Of a stretch of 5,737 nucleotides of DNA, positions 1 to 5,737 are shown piece after piece. Positions within the stretch are counted from its first letter, which is position 1. Every line of letters starts with the position of its first letter. The notes below the pieces were generated by a model that worked only from the letters and a program-made list of their open reading frames with translations, was not told the origin of the DNA and made no database searches. A program made the translations under genes and the position numbers. This DNA is from Campylobacteraceae bacterium (GTDB lineage Bacteria > Campylobacterota > Campylobacteria > Campylobacterales > Sulfurovaceae): positions 1 through 5,737 of the forward strand of contig JALVEV010000011.1 of NCBI GenBank assembly GCA_027030605.1. Reading direction: 5' to 3'.

Positions 1-1
1 A

Positions 2-1189
2 AGCTACGATACACTAGTACGTTTTCTCAAAAAAGAGGAGGAGTGGCTACGACGTGGGGTTAAGGCAAGGCTTACTAGAAACCAAGGGCGAAAGGCTAGA
101 GTCTTTGAGCTACGAGAGAAGGCTAAAAAAGACCCTACACTCATTCGTAAAATGAAGATTGAACTTGAACGAGAGAAGAAGAGCTTTAACCGTGGTGAAG
201 AGAAAGGGAAAAACAGAAAAAAGATGCTCTTTGATATTGAAGATTTACACTTCTCTATTGGGGGTAAAGATTTAATTCAGGGCTTTACTACACGTATTTT
301 ACAACGCGATAGAATTGCCATTGTCGGACACAATGGTTCAGGAAAATCGACTCTACTTAAACTACTTTTAGGACGACTCAAACCCAACAAAGGGGTTATA
401 GAGAGGGGTGACTTTAAGATTGGTTACTTTGACCAACACCGTGAGATGTTAGATGACAATAAAAACATTTTAGATACATTCTGTCCTGATGGTGGAGATA
501 TTGTCGATGTCATGGGTAAAAATATGCATGTCTTTGCCTATATGAAGTCGTTTCTTTTTCCTGAAGAGTATATGACTAAAAAGGTAGGAATGCTAAGTGG
601 TGGAGAGAAAAACCGTGTGGCTTTGGCTCTGCTTTTTACTAAAAAGGTTGACTGTTTAATTTTAGATGAACCTACCAATGACTTGGACATTCAGACCATT
701 AATATTTTAGAGGAGAAGCTTCTTAACTTCCCTGGGGCGTTAATCTTTGTAAGTCATGACCGTTATTTTGTTGACAAGATTGCTACTAAACTTATTGTTT
801 TTAAGGGTAATGGAGTAGTCGAGGAGTCATTTCAAGAGTATAGTGAGTACCTAGAGATTGAGAAAAATATTAATGAACTCTACGAGATAGAGAAAGAGGT
901 AAAACAAAAACCCGTAGGGGTTGACCAACGTGTCAACCCACCAAAACCAAAAAAACAGACCAAACTAAGCTACAAAGACCAACGAGATTTAGAGCGTCTG
1001 CCTGACCTCATAGAAAAGTTAGAAGCTAAGATAGAGGAGATAAACGCCTGTCTTGCTAACCCTACTTGCTATGAAGAGAAAGGGCTAGTTAAAGTGGCAG
1101 ATGAACTCAAAAAGGTTGAAGCTGAGTATGAAGAGATGAGTGAGCGTTATTTGGAGGTGTTGGAACTTGAAGAGGAGTTGAGTAAGTAG
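2..1189 (+). CDS. uup: Uup-like ABC-F ATPase, 5'-truncated by window edge
   Basis: This is the C-terminal part (395 visible residues) of a soluble ABC-F protein. The family has two ATPase domains on one chain and acts on the ribosome or on DNA structures rather than in transport. The frame is open from base 2, so the ATG at 152 is an internal codon and the true start lies upstream of the window. Visible residues 1-70 are the charged inter-domain linker (EEEWLRRG, TRNQGRKARV), typical of Uup. The second ATPase domain follows: Walker A GHNGSGKST (109-117), Q-loop region YFDQH (about 142-146), signature LSGGEKNR (198-205), Walker B with LILDEPTNDLD (219-229), and switch His in SHDRYF (252). All catalytic motifs are intact. 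Residues 327-391 form a Glu/Lys-rich coiled coil matching the Uup C-terminal domain, which separates it from EttA. It converges with psrC, with 6 nt between stops, and has no evident functional link to it. Family assignment is firm; Uup versus another ABC-F is likely. Confidence 0.88.
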   Translation, partial: SYDTLVRFLKKEEEWLRRGVKARLTRNQGRKARVFELREKAKKDPTLIRKMKIELEREKKSFNRGEEKGKNRKKMLFDIEDLHFSIGGKDLIQGFTTRILQRDRIAIVGHNGSGKSTLLKLLLGRLKPNKGVIERGDFKIGYFDQHREMLDDNKNILDTFCPDGGDIVDVMGKNMHVFAYMKSFLFPEEYMTKKVGMLSGGEKNRVALALLFTKKVDCLILDEPTNDLDIQTINILEEKLLNFPGALIFVSHDRYFVDKIATKLIVFKGNGVVEESFQEYSEYLEIEKNINELYEIEKEVKQKPVGVDQRVNPPKPKKQTKLSYKDQRDLERLPDLIEKLEAKIEEINACLANPTCYEEKGLVKVADELKKVEAEYEEMSERYLEVLELEEELSK

Positions 1190-1206
1190 GAGAGCTTAAT
1201 GCTCTC
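1190..1206. terminator. Short hairpin between convergent stops (weak terminator candidate)
   Basis: GAGAGC (1190-1195) and GCTCTC (1201-1206) form a perfect 6-bp stem with a 5-nt loop, TTAAT. The loop contains the complement of the psrC stop codon. The hairpin sits exactly at the junction of two convergent genes, where a bidirectional terminator would be expected. Neither strand shows a U-tract after the stem, so it is not a canonical intrinsic terminator. It may only slow transcription or protect 3' ends. Confidence 0.3.
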
Positions 1207-2467
1207 TCATTACCGAAACAGAGAAAAATCTATCTACTACTCTATAGATAAAAATAACAATCCCTATTGACCCTACAACAATAGCTATCTCTCCCCAAGA
1301 TGGCATAAAGAAGACAACCTCTTTTATAGGCTCATACTCTGAATACTTCTCAAATCCAACTCCAAAACGGTTACTCATAGGGTAAGCATTTCCCCCATAG
1401 ACAAAAATCATCCGTCCTAAGTATGTTCCAACAATAATAGAGAGTGAGGCAAGAACTTTTGCTGTACTTCCTGTAATCTGTTTAAAAAGAAGAGAAAAAG
1501 GGATAGCTACAGCCAAAATAAGATAACTATAAAAATAGTATTTAAAATCTCCAAAGAGAATAATAGAAGCCCACTTTTTATCAATGAAGAGATAGGCTGT
1601 TGCTTCATAAACACCTAATAAGATAACCGAATAGAGAGTAATCTTTTTTATAAGTTCCATAAGGTCAGAGCATTTTCTTCGGTCAGTATTACGATAGATT
1701 AAGAACATATAGAGAATCATTACAGAAGCAGAAGCTACAAAGGCAGATACCATAAAATAGAGCATTAGTAGAGGATAGGTTGTCCAAAGGTGTCTTGCAG
1801 AGTTCATGTCAAAGAGTTTAGCTTGAACATAGAACTCTAACAGCTCTACAGCTAAACTAAGTACTAAAATAGGTAGTGCCATCTTTTTGGCTAACTCTTT
1901 ATGTTCGCTAAGAAGTAGATATATTTCAAAAAGAATAATGGGAATATAGACCAAATAGAGAGGAAGCATAAGCCACATACCAGAGTTGTATCTTGGAGAG
2001 AGAAACATCCAATGTAGATGAAAAACATTTAAATCCATCATGATTGTAAAGAGTCCTGCAACTATCATGGCTAATCCAAAAGTTAAAAAACCTACAGCTG
2101 TTTTTTTAATCTGTGCAATATCAAAGAGTTCAGCAACAGCTACAATAAAGATGATTCCTGAACCTACATATATCATATACATATAGTTGACAATATAGAG
2201 CGACCAAGGGGCTTCTCTGTGTACCTCTCCTCCATTTCCAAAAACAGCCTCTTTCATCGCTTGGGCTACCTCTCTACTTGCTGGGTGCAACCCTGCATCA
2301 AAAGCAGTAGCAGAGACAAGAAAATAACGCTCTAAAAATACATCCACTATACCAATAAAAGCAAGAAGTAAAAAACCATACGCAATATAGAGTACTCTAT
2401 CTTTAAAAAAAATCTCTTTTAATGAAACACTATTTATTTTAATCCCTGCTACTTCATAGCTTCCCAT
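1196..2467 (-). CDS. psrC: NrfD/PsrC-family membrane anchor of a molybdoenzyme
   Basis: This is the integral membrane subunit (423 aa) that exchanges electrons between the quinone pool and the PsrB iron-sulfur chain. I count about ten hydrophobic segments, near residues 25-48, 92-115, 124-147, 163-187, 196-219, 232-258, 276-296, 309-329, 334-357 and 392-412. A hydrophilic loop at about 50-90 follows the first helix. The motif region FHLHWMFLSPRYNSGMW (149-165) between helices 3 and 4 has His and Arg residues in the style of NrfD-family quinone subunits. There are no heme-binding CxxCH motifs, consistent with a quinone-only anchor. The helix count and length exceed the 8-helix PsrC of Thermus and are closer to the larger HybB/ActC/DsrP-like NrfD forms. 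The start is supported by an AAAGGAG site and gives a 19-nt overlap with psrB, so the two are probably translationally coupled. It is the last gene of the operon. Family is confident; the symbol follows gene context. Confidence 0.85.
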   Translation of the reverse strand: MGSYEVAGIKINSVSLKEIFFKDRVLYIAYGFLLLAFIGIVDVFLERYFLVSATAFDAGLHPASREVAQAMKEAVFGNGGEVHREAPWSLYIVNYMYMIYVGSGIIFIVAVAELFDIAQIKKTAVGFLTFGLAMIVAGLFTIMMDLNVFHLHWMFLSPRYNSGMWLMLPLYLVYIPIILFEIYLLLSEHKELAKKMALPILVLSLAVELLEFYVQAKLFDMNSARHLWTTYPLLMLYFMVSAFVASASVMILYMFLIYRNTDRRKCSDLMELIKKITLYSVILLGVYEATAYLFIDKKWASIILFGDFKYYFYSYLILAVAIPFSLLFKQITGSTAKVLASLSIIVGTYLGRMIFVYGGNAYPMSNRFGVGFEKYSEYEPIKEVVFFMPSWGEIAIVVGSIGIVIFIYRVVDRFFSVSVMREH

Positions 2468-3126
2468 TGTGGACTCCTTTTTGCTTTTGCCATCTCTATA
2501 ATTGGTTTAAACTCATCCCAAGTGTAGATATTTGTTCCCTCATCTACCGAGTTCATAGCATAGTTTTTATCATGTTCAGGAAGCATATAGAAGAGTTTTG
2601 GAACCGTTCCCTCACTCTCTTTTAAAACATAAAATTTTCTATGTCTCAACATCTCTACTAACTCCCCCTCTTCATCGTCTAAATCCCCAAAGAGTCTTAC
2701 TTTTGTAGGGCAGGTAGCTTGACATGCCGTTGTGACCTCTCCATTGACTAAACGAGTATCGTAACAAAATGTACACTTATCAACAGCTACATGAGTATCA
2801 TCCACAAAACGAGCATCGTAAGGACACGCCTCCATGCACCCTTTACATAAGATACAGCTATCTTTGTTTGTCATAACAATACCCCCAAGTGCAAAGTAAC
2901 TAGCACCCGTAGGACAGACATCAACACAAGGGGCATCTTGACAATGGTTACACTGTGAGGGGTGAAGTGCTACAAAGGGTTCACCAAAGATACTCTTTTC
3001 AGATTGCGTCACCCAAATTCGCTGTTTGTCTGCTCCTAACTGTACTCCATTCTCCTCTTTACACGCCACTTCACACGCTTTACAATCAATACAACTCTGA
3101 TAATCTAATGCCATTGCAAAATTCAT
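2449..3126 (-). CDS. psrB: Four-cluster ferredoxin-like electron-transfer subunit
   Basis: This subunit (225 aa) carries electrons between PsrC and PsrA. Sixteen cysteines fall in four groups as in DmsB/PsrB/NrfC proteins: C12-x2-C15-x2-C18-x3-C22; C59-x2-C62-x4-C67-x3-C71; C91-x2-C94-x2-C97-x3-C101; C118-x2-C121-x13-C135-x3-C139. All four [4Fe-4S] sites look complete, and no group has a replaced ligand. There is no signal peptide or membrane helix. Proteins of this type usually cross the membrane bound to the Tat-exported catalytic partner, and that is the likely route here. A GTVPKLFYML segment (173-182) is a usual family tail, followed by a roughly 43-residue extra C-terminus that makes the protein longer than the Wolinella PsrB (about 190 aa). 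The ATG at residue 1 is preferred over Met5 because a Shine-Dalgarno-like AAGGTGG lies 6 nt upstream. It starts 1 nt after the psrA stop. Confidence 0.93.
   Translation of the reverse strand: MNFAMALDYQSCIDCKACEVACKEENGVQLGADKQRIWVTQSEKSIFGEPFVALHPSQCNHCQDAPCVDVCPTGASYFALGGIVMTNKDSCILCKGCMEACPYDARFVDDTHVAVDKCTFCYDTRLVNGEVTTACQATCPTKVRLFGDLDDEEGELVEMLRHRKFYVLKESEGTVPKLFYMLPEHDKNYAMNSVDEGTNIYTWDEFKPIIEMAKAKRSPQWEAMK
2474..2480 (-). promoter_or_regulatory. psrC ribosome binding site inside psrB
   Basis: AAAGGAG on the minus strand lies 6 nt before the psrC ATG and within the last codons of psrB. It decides the psrC start and so the 19-nt overlap between the two genes. Confidence 0.8.
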
Positions 3127-3127
3127 A

Positions 3128-5551
3128 CTAGCCCACCTTTCTTATCTCTACAACTGTCTCATGCATAGCAGCTGAGCCAAACACCGACTCTATGGTATCT
3201 TCAATAATCATATTGTCACTTGCTCCATTTCTATAACCAAAGGTAAGCCCTGTTGACTCCTGACCAAATCCATGCACATAAAAGACCACATCTTTAACAA
3301 TCTTTATGGTGGGATAGGCTTTAATATGAATGACCCCTATTGAGCTTTTTACCTCAACAATGTCCCCATATTTAATCCCTTTTGCCTCAGCTTGTTCTTT
3401 ATTTATCCACACATAGTTCTCTCTCATTACATCTAAAAGCATAATATTATTGGCTGTAGAGTTTTGTGTGTGTTGTGCGTGTCGTCCTGTAATAAATTTA
3501 AACTTCCCAATAGGAGTCTCTTTGTAGAGATTATCTCTCCATGTTGGCATTGGGTCTTGATTATTCTCAATCATCGTATGTAAAAAACACTCAACTTTTC
3601 CTGAACGTGTACCTAGATTCTTTTTAAGAGATGCCATCTCTTTTTCGTCAATACAGGTATCTTGGGCATCAAACTTCTCACCTCTTTCTGTACTATAGTA
3701 CTTTTTATCTTCGGGGTAGTATTGGTACTCATTTACCCCTAGCTGTTTAAAGTATCTCTCCATATTGGGGTAGTAGACCCCCTTCTCTTTAAGTATTTTA
3801 TATGCCTCTTCACCATACTCACTTACTACTCGCTCTTTGTTAATCTGCTCTTGTGAGTGTTCAAAAGCTTTAGAGAGTTCAAAGTTATTATCATCAAAAG
3901 TATCTTGAAATCCATCATCTTCAAGTGCCTCTTTTAGCTCAGGGTCATACTTTGCAGAGATTTCAAAAAGAGGCTTCTCAATGGCTTTGCTAAGCCCTTT
4001 TAAAATATCAAAGAGTGCTTTGGTCTCATACATCGGTTCAATTACTTTGTTTCGTAAAACAATAGCAGGTTCAACCCCACCAAATGACTTTACAGGGTCT
4101 TCTCGCTCCAAATAGGTACACTCAGGAAGCACCACATCTGACATCATTACCGTATCAGAGGGCATGGTATCAATGGTAACTGTAAGGTCTAAGTTTTCAA
4201 ACATCTGTCGTGTTTTTGCAATATTGGGTACAGACTGCATTGGGTTTTGTTTGTAGGCAAAGAGAACACGTAGAGGATAAGGGGTTCGTTTTTCGGCTAT
4301 CATATTTCTAAACCCTATCCATGTTCCATTAGGACCAATAAAGGTGGCTTCATGTTTGTCAATACGCTGTTTTGTATTGTTGTAGATAGGATAATCAACC
4401 GTATGGTCACCCAAAGGGAGTTTTTTACCAAATACAATTCCTCCTTTAATATCAATGCCTCCTCCTAATGCCGTAAAGATAGCTTGGGCTCGTCGAAGTT
4501 GAAAATCTTGTAGACTCCAAGCTGTACGGCGACCTTGGTAGTAGATGGCTTTTGGAGCATGAGCCATAAAGTCACGAGCAATAGTGCGTATGGTTCTAGC
4601 ATCAATCCCTGTAATCTTCTCTGCCCATTCAGGTGTATAATTGTTCTCTAAAATATGCTTTTTATACTCCTCAAAATGGCTCATATTTCTACGAGCAAAC
4701 TTTTTGTTGTAGAGAACCTCTTTCATAACCACATAGGTCAATGCCAAAACAAATGCCAAGTCTGTTCCCACTTTAATCCCCAACCATTTATCAGCATGTT
4801 GGGCTGTATTGGTATATCTTGGGTCAACTACAATTAGCTTAAGTCCTCGTCCTCTAGTGCGTTTAAACATATCCATAGTATCAGGCGTTAAGATAGCCTC
4901 TGCTCTGTTAGCTCCTGCCATAATAACATAAGAGGCATTTTCTAAGTCAGCTTTTCCATAAGCACCAAGAGTTAGAGCATAACCTGCTGTAGTTGTCTTT
5001 AAACAAATTGAAGAGTGATTTACAAAATTAGTAGAACCCATTAAGTCACCCATAAAGAGTTTAAAGGTATGCTCCCCCATCCCCTCACCTGCACAATAAC
5101 CCAAGGTAGAACGGTTATCTCTCTCTTCATCGAGTATCTGTTTTAACCCTTTAAACTCTTTTGTACCGTTTAAGATAGCATCATAAGCCTCTTCCCATGT
5201 GGCTCGTCTAAATCTACCCTCACCCTTTTTACCAATGCGAATAAGAGGATATTTAAGACGGTCAGGGTCATAAAGAGCATGAACTCCTGCATCACCTCTA
5301 GCACAGAGCATATTTTTAGATTTTGGAAAGAGTGGATTTGGGTCAAGTTTCTTAATAACTCCATCTTCTACTTTAGCATAAGCTGTACACTTATTTACAC
5401 ACATCTCACAAATCGTAGCAACTTTAATATTGGTATGTTTAGGCTTCTCTTTCTCTTTTGTTAAAGAGGCAAAAGAGAGCGAAGAACCTCCCACAATACT
5501 TAAAGCTACAGAGCCTTGTAAAAACCTTCTACGAGATATCTCTATTTTCAT
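3128..5551 (-). CDS. psrA: Tat-exported molybdopterin oxidoreductase, PsrA/PhsA type
   Basis: This is the catalytic subunit (807 aa) of a periplasmic bis-MGD enzyme, most likely a polysulfide, sulfur or thiosulfate reductase taking electrons from menaquinol through PsrC and PsrB. The N-terminus has a twin-arginine signal (SRRRFLQG, 6-13), a hydrophobic stretch, and a likely cleavage after SFA (28). A [4Fe-4S] site follows: C48-x2-C51-x3-C55-x27-C83, then ARGDAG. NHSSIC puts a likely Mo-ligand cysteine at C183, as in Psr/Phs-type enzymes. Cofactor-binding segments include YYQGRRTAW (337-345), FAYKQNP (431-437) and the C-terminal TGRHAQHTQNST (688-699). Domain order is Fe4S4 (about 44-98), catalytic core (about 100-520), a charged Tyr-rich stretch (about 525-645), and the dinucleotide-binding domain (about 684-805). 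Length is a little over the Wolinella PsrA (about 765 aa). The start is set by AAGAAGGAG 8 nt upstream and by the Tat motif directly after it. Arsenate or tetrathionate reduction are less likely alternatives. No TorD-like chaperone gene is visible nearby. Confidence 0.93.
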   Translation of the reverse strand: MKIEISRRRFLQGSVALSIVGGSSLSFASLTKEKEKPKHTNIKVATICEMCVNKCTAYAKVEDGVIKKLDPNPLFPKSKNMLCARGDAGVHALYDPDRLKYPLIRIGKKGEGRFRRATWEEAYDAILNGTKEFKGLKQILDEERDNRSTLGYCAGEGMGEHTFKLFMGDLMGSTNFVNHSSICLKTTTAGYALTLGAYGKADLENASYVIMAGANRAEAILTPDTMDMFKRTRGRGLKLIVVDPRYTNTAQHADKWLGIKVGTDLAFVLALTYVVMKEVLYNKKFARRNMSHFEEYKKHILENNYTPEWAEKITGIDARTIRTIARDFMAHAPKAIYYQGRRTAWSLQDFQLRRAQAIFTALGGGIDIKGGIVFGKKLPLGDHTVDYPIYNNTKQRIDKHEATFIGPNGTWIGFRNMIAEKRTPYPLRVLFAYKQNPMQSVPNIAKTRQMFENLDLTVTIDTMPSDTVMMSDVVLPECTYLEREDPVKSFGGVEPAIVLRNKVIEPMYETKALFDILKGLSKAIEKPLFEISAKYDPELKEALEDDGFQDTFDDNNFELSKAFEHSQEQINKERVVSEYGEEAYKILKEKGVYYPNMERYFKQLGVNEYQYYPEDKKYYSTERGEKFDAQDTCIDEKEMASLKKNLGTRSGKVECFLHTMIENNQDPMPTWRDNLYKETPIGKFKFITGRHAQHTQNSTANNIMLLDVMRENYVWINKEQAEAKGIKYGDIVEVKSSIGVIHIKAYPTIKIVKDVVFYVHGFGQESTGLTFGYRNGASDNMIIEDTIESVFGSAAMHETVVEIRKVG
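3133..3139 (-). promoter_or_regulatory. psrB ribosome binding site at the psrA 3' end
   Basis: AAGGTGG on the minus strand, 6 nt before the psrB ATG and overlapping the last psrA codons, is an imperfect Shine-Dalgarno. It favours Met1 over Met5 as the psrB start. Confidence 0.65.
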
Positions 5552-5554
5552 TTT

Positions 5555-5576
5555 GTATACTCCTTCTTAAGGATAC
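5555..5576 (-). promoter_or_regulatory. psrA leader: Shine-Dalgarno inside a possible hairpin
   Basis: The psrA Shine-Dalgarno AAGAAGGAG occupies 5560-5568, 8 nt before the ATG. In the mRNA, GTATCCTT (5576-5569) can pair with AAGG (5565-5562) and, after a 3-nt AGT bulge, with ATAC (5558-5555), leaving a 3-nt AAG loop. The pairing would cover part of the ribosome binding site. The ribosome binding site itself is certain; the hairpin is only a pairing seen by eye, and eight mostly A-U pairs with a bulge may be unstable. Confidence 0.5.
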
Positions 5577-5592
5577 ATATTTAATAGAGTTT

Positions 5593-5598
5593 ATCATA
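5593..5598 (-). promoter_or_regulatory. Candidate -10 box of the psrABC promoter
   Basis: TATGAT on the minus strand differs from TATAAT at one base. A start about 7 nt downstream would give a leader of roughly 35 nt carrying the strong psrA Shine-Dalgarno. The -35 position (about 5616-5621, TAGAAT) is poor, but the upstream DNA is T/A-tract rich, as is usual for sigma-70 promoters of Campylobacterota, which often lack a conserved -35. In such AT-rich DNA a chance match is possible. Confidence 0.4.
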
Positions 5599-5611
5599 GA
5601 TTAAGATAAAG

Positions 5612-5632
5612 AATTATTCTATTTAAATAATT
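5612..5632. repeat. 7-7-7 inverted repeat upstream of the psrA -10
   Basis: AATTATT (5612-5618) and AATAATT (5626-5632) are perfect inverted arms around a 7-nt spacer. The repeat covers the -35 region of the proposed psrA promoter, where an operator would act. It does not match an FNR or CRP consensus. The arms are almost pure A/T, so chance occurrence is quite possible. Confidence 0.3.
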
Positions 5633-5640
5633 ATTATTAA

Positions 5641-5654
5641 AAAAAATATTTTTT
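5641..5654. other. A-tract/T-tract palindrome in the intergenic region
   Basis: AAAAAATATTTTTT is a perfect 14-bp palindrome of A and T runs about 45-60 bp upstream of the candidate psrA -10. Such tracts bend DNA and can act as UP-like promoter elements. It may also mark transcription end of an upstream minus-strand gene, although there is no GC-rich stem. The function is inferred from position only. Confidence 0.3.
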
Positions 5655-5660
5655 ATCTAT

Positions 5661-5690
5661 TTGATTACTTTATGTAATAATTTTTATACT
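5661..5690 (+). promoter_or_regulatory. Possible divergent plus-strand promoter
   Basis: TTGATT (5661-5666) and TATACT (5685-5690) are separated by 18 nt and each resembles a sigma-70 element. An AAGGAG follows at 5717-5722, as a ribosome binding site would. No ATG, GTG or TTG follows at normal spacing before the window ends, so the gene it would serve is not seen. This reading competes with the minus-strand coding tail over the same bases. Confidence 0.22.
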
Positions 5691-5736
5691 CTTCTAAAGT
5701 TAACTCAAGTATACTTAAGGAGAGAACTTCATTAAT
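5665..5736 (-). CDS. Possible C-terminal tail of an upstream minus-strand gene
   Basis: One minus-strand frame is open from the window edge for 23 codons and stops with TAA at 5667-5665. It would end in a peptide containing LELTLEEYKNYYIK, a Leu/Glu/Tyr/Lys mix that looks like a normal protein C-terminus in this genome. If real, the gene lies about 113 nt upstream of psrA in the same direction. I do not recognise the family. Twenty-three open codons in AT-rich DNA are only mildly suggestive, so this is tentative. Confidence 0.3.
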   Translation of the reverse strand: MNEVLSLSILELTLEEYKNYYIK

Positions 5737-5737
5737 C

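Noticed and set aside
152..154. ATG as the start of the ABC-F gene
   Set aside because: The frame is open back to base 2 and encodes the typical Uup inter-domain linker, so this is an internal methionine of a truncated gene.
4655..4837. Plus-strand open frame of 60 codons inside psrA
   Set aside because: It is antisense to a well-supported catalytic gene, has no family-like motif, and is explained by the opposite-strand coding sequence.
5170..5364. Minus-strand open frame of 64 codons overlapping psrA in another frame
   Set aside because: It lies within the Fe-S domain coding region of psrA and its translation has no recognisable features, so it is a shadow.
5279..5464. Plus-strand open frame of 61 codons opposite the psrA N-terminus
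   Set aside because: It is antisense to the conserved cysteine region of psrA. Its Phe/Ile-rich, membrane-like look is a by-product of the complementary codons.
5654..5671. Intrinsic terminator for an upstream minus-strand gene (ATTAC/GTAAT stem followed by A/T tracts)
   Set aside because: The stem is only 5 bp and AT-rich, and the following tract on the minus strand begins with A residues rather than T residues.
5731..5733. ATT as an unusual start codon after the AAGGAG at 5717-5722
   Set aside because: The spacing of 8 nt fits, but ATT starts are very rare and only two codons remain in the window, so nothing supports it.

Overview
The window looks like a chromosomal stretch from a low-GC, sulfur-respiring bacterium. 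The best guess is a Campylobacterota member of the Sulfurovum/Sulfurimonas type. This rests on protein character (a Uup-like ABC-F ATPase and a Psr-type molybdoenzyme), the AT-rich composition and an AT-periodic promoter region without a clear -35. No search was run, so the taxonomy is an inference.

Layout: positions 2-1189 (+) hold the C-terminal 395 residues of a Uup-type ABC-F ATPase whose 5' end lies outside the window. It converges on a three-gene minus-strand operon, with only 6 nt between the two stop codons and a small hairpin across the junction. Read in its own direction the operon is psrA (5551-3128), psrB (3126-2449) and psrC (2467-1196). The psrA-psrB gap is 1 nt and psrB-psrC overlap by 19 nt, and each gene has a visible Shine-Dalgarno site. 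Positions 5552-5737 are a very AT-rich upstream region. It holds a candidate psrA promoter, an inverted repeat, a hairpin over the psrA ribosome binding site, and possibly the last codons of another minus-strand gene.

How the genes work together: PsrA is a Tat-exported molybdopterin (bis-MGD) catalytic subunit with one [4Fe-4S] cluster and a cysteine as the likely Mo ligand. PsrB is a 16-cysteine ferredoxin-like subunit carrying four [4Fe-4S] clusters. PsrC is a polytopic NrfD-family quinone-interacting anchor. Together they form a membrane-bound, periplasm-facing oxidoreductase of the polysulfide/thiosulfate/sulfur reductase group, which would normally pass electrons from menaquinol to a sulfur compound. 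The exact substrate cannot be fixed from sequence alone.

I see no mobile element, CRISPR array, RNA gene or clearly undescribed system. The most useful leads are the substrate of this Psr-type enzyme, the large PsrC anchor with its long first periplasmic loop, the extra segments in PsrA and PsrB, and the structured psrA leader.
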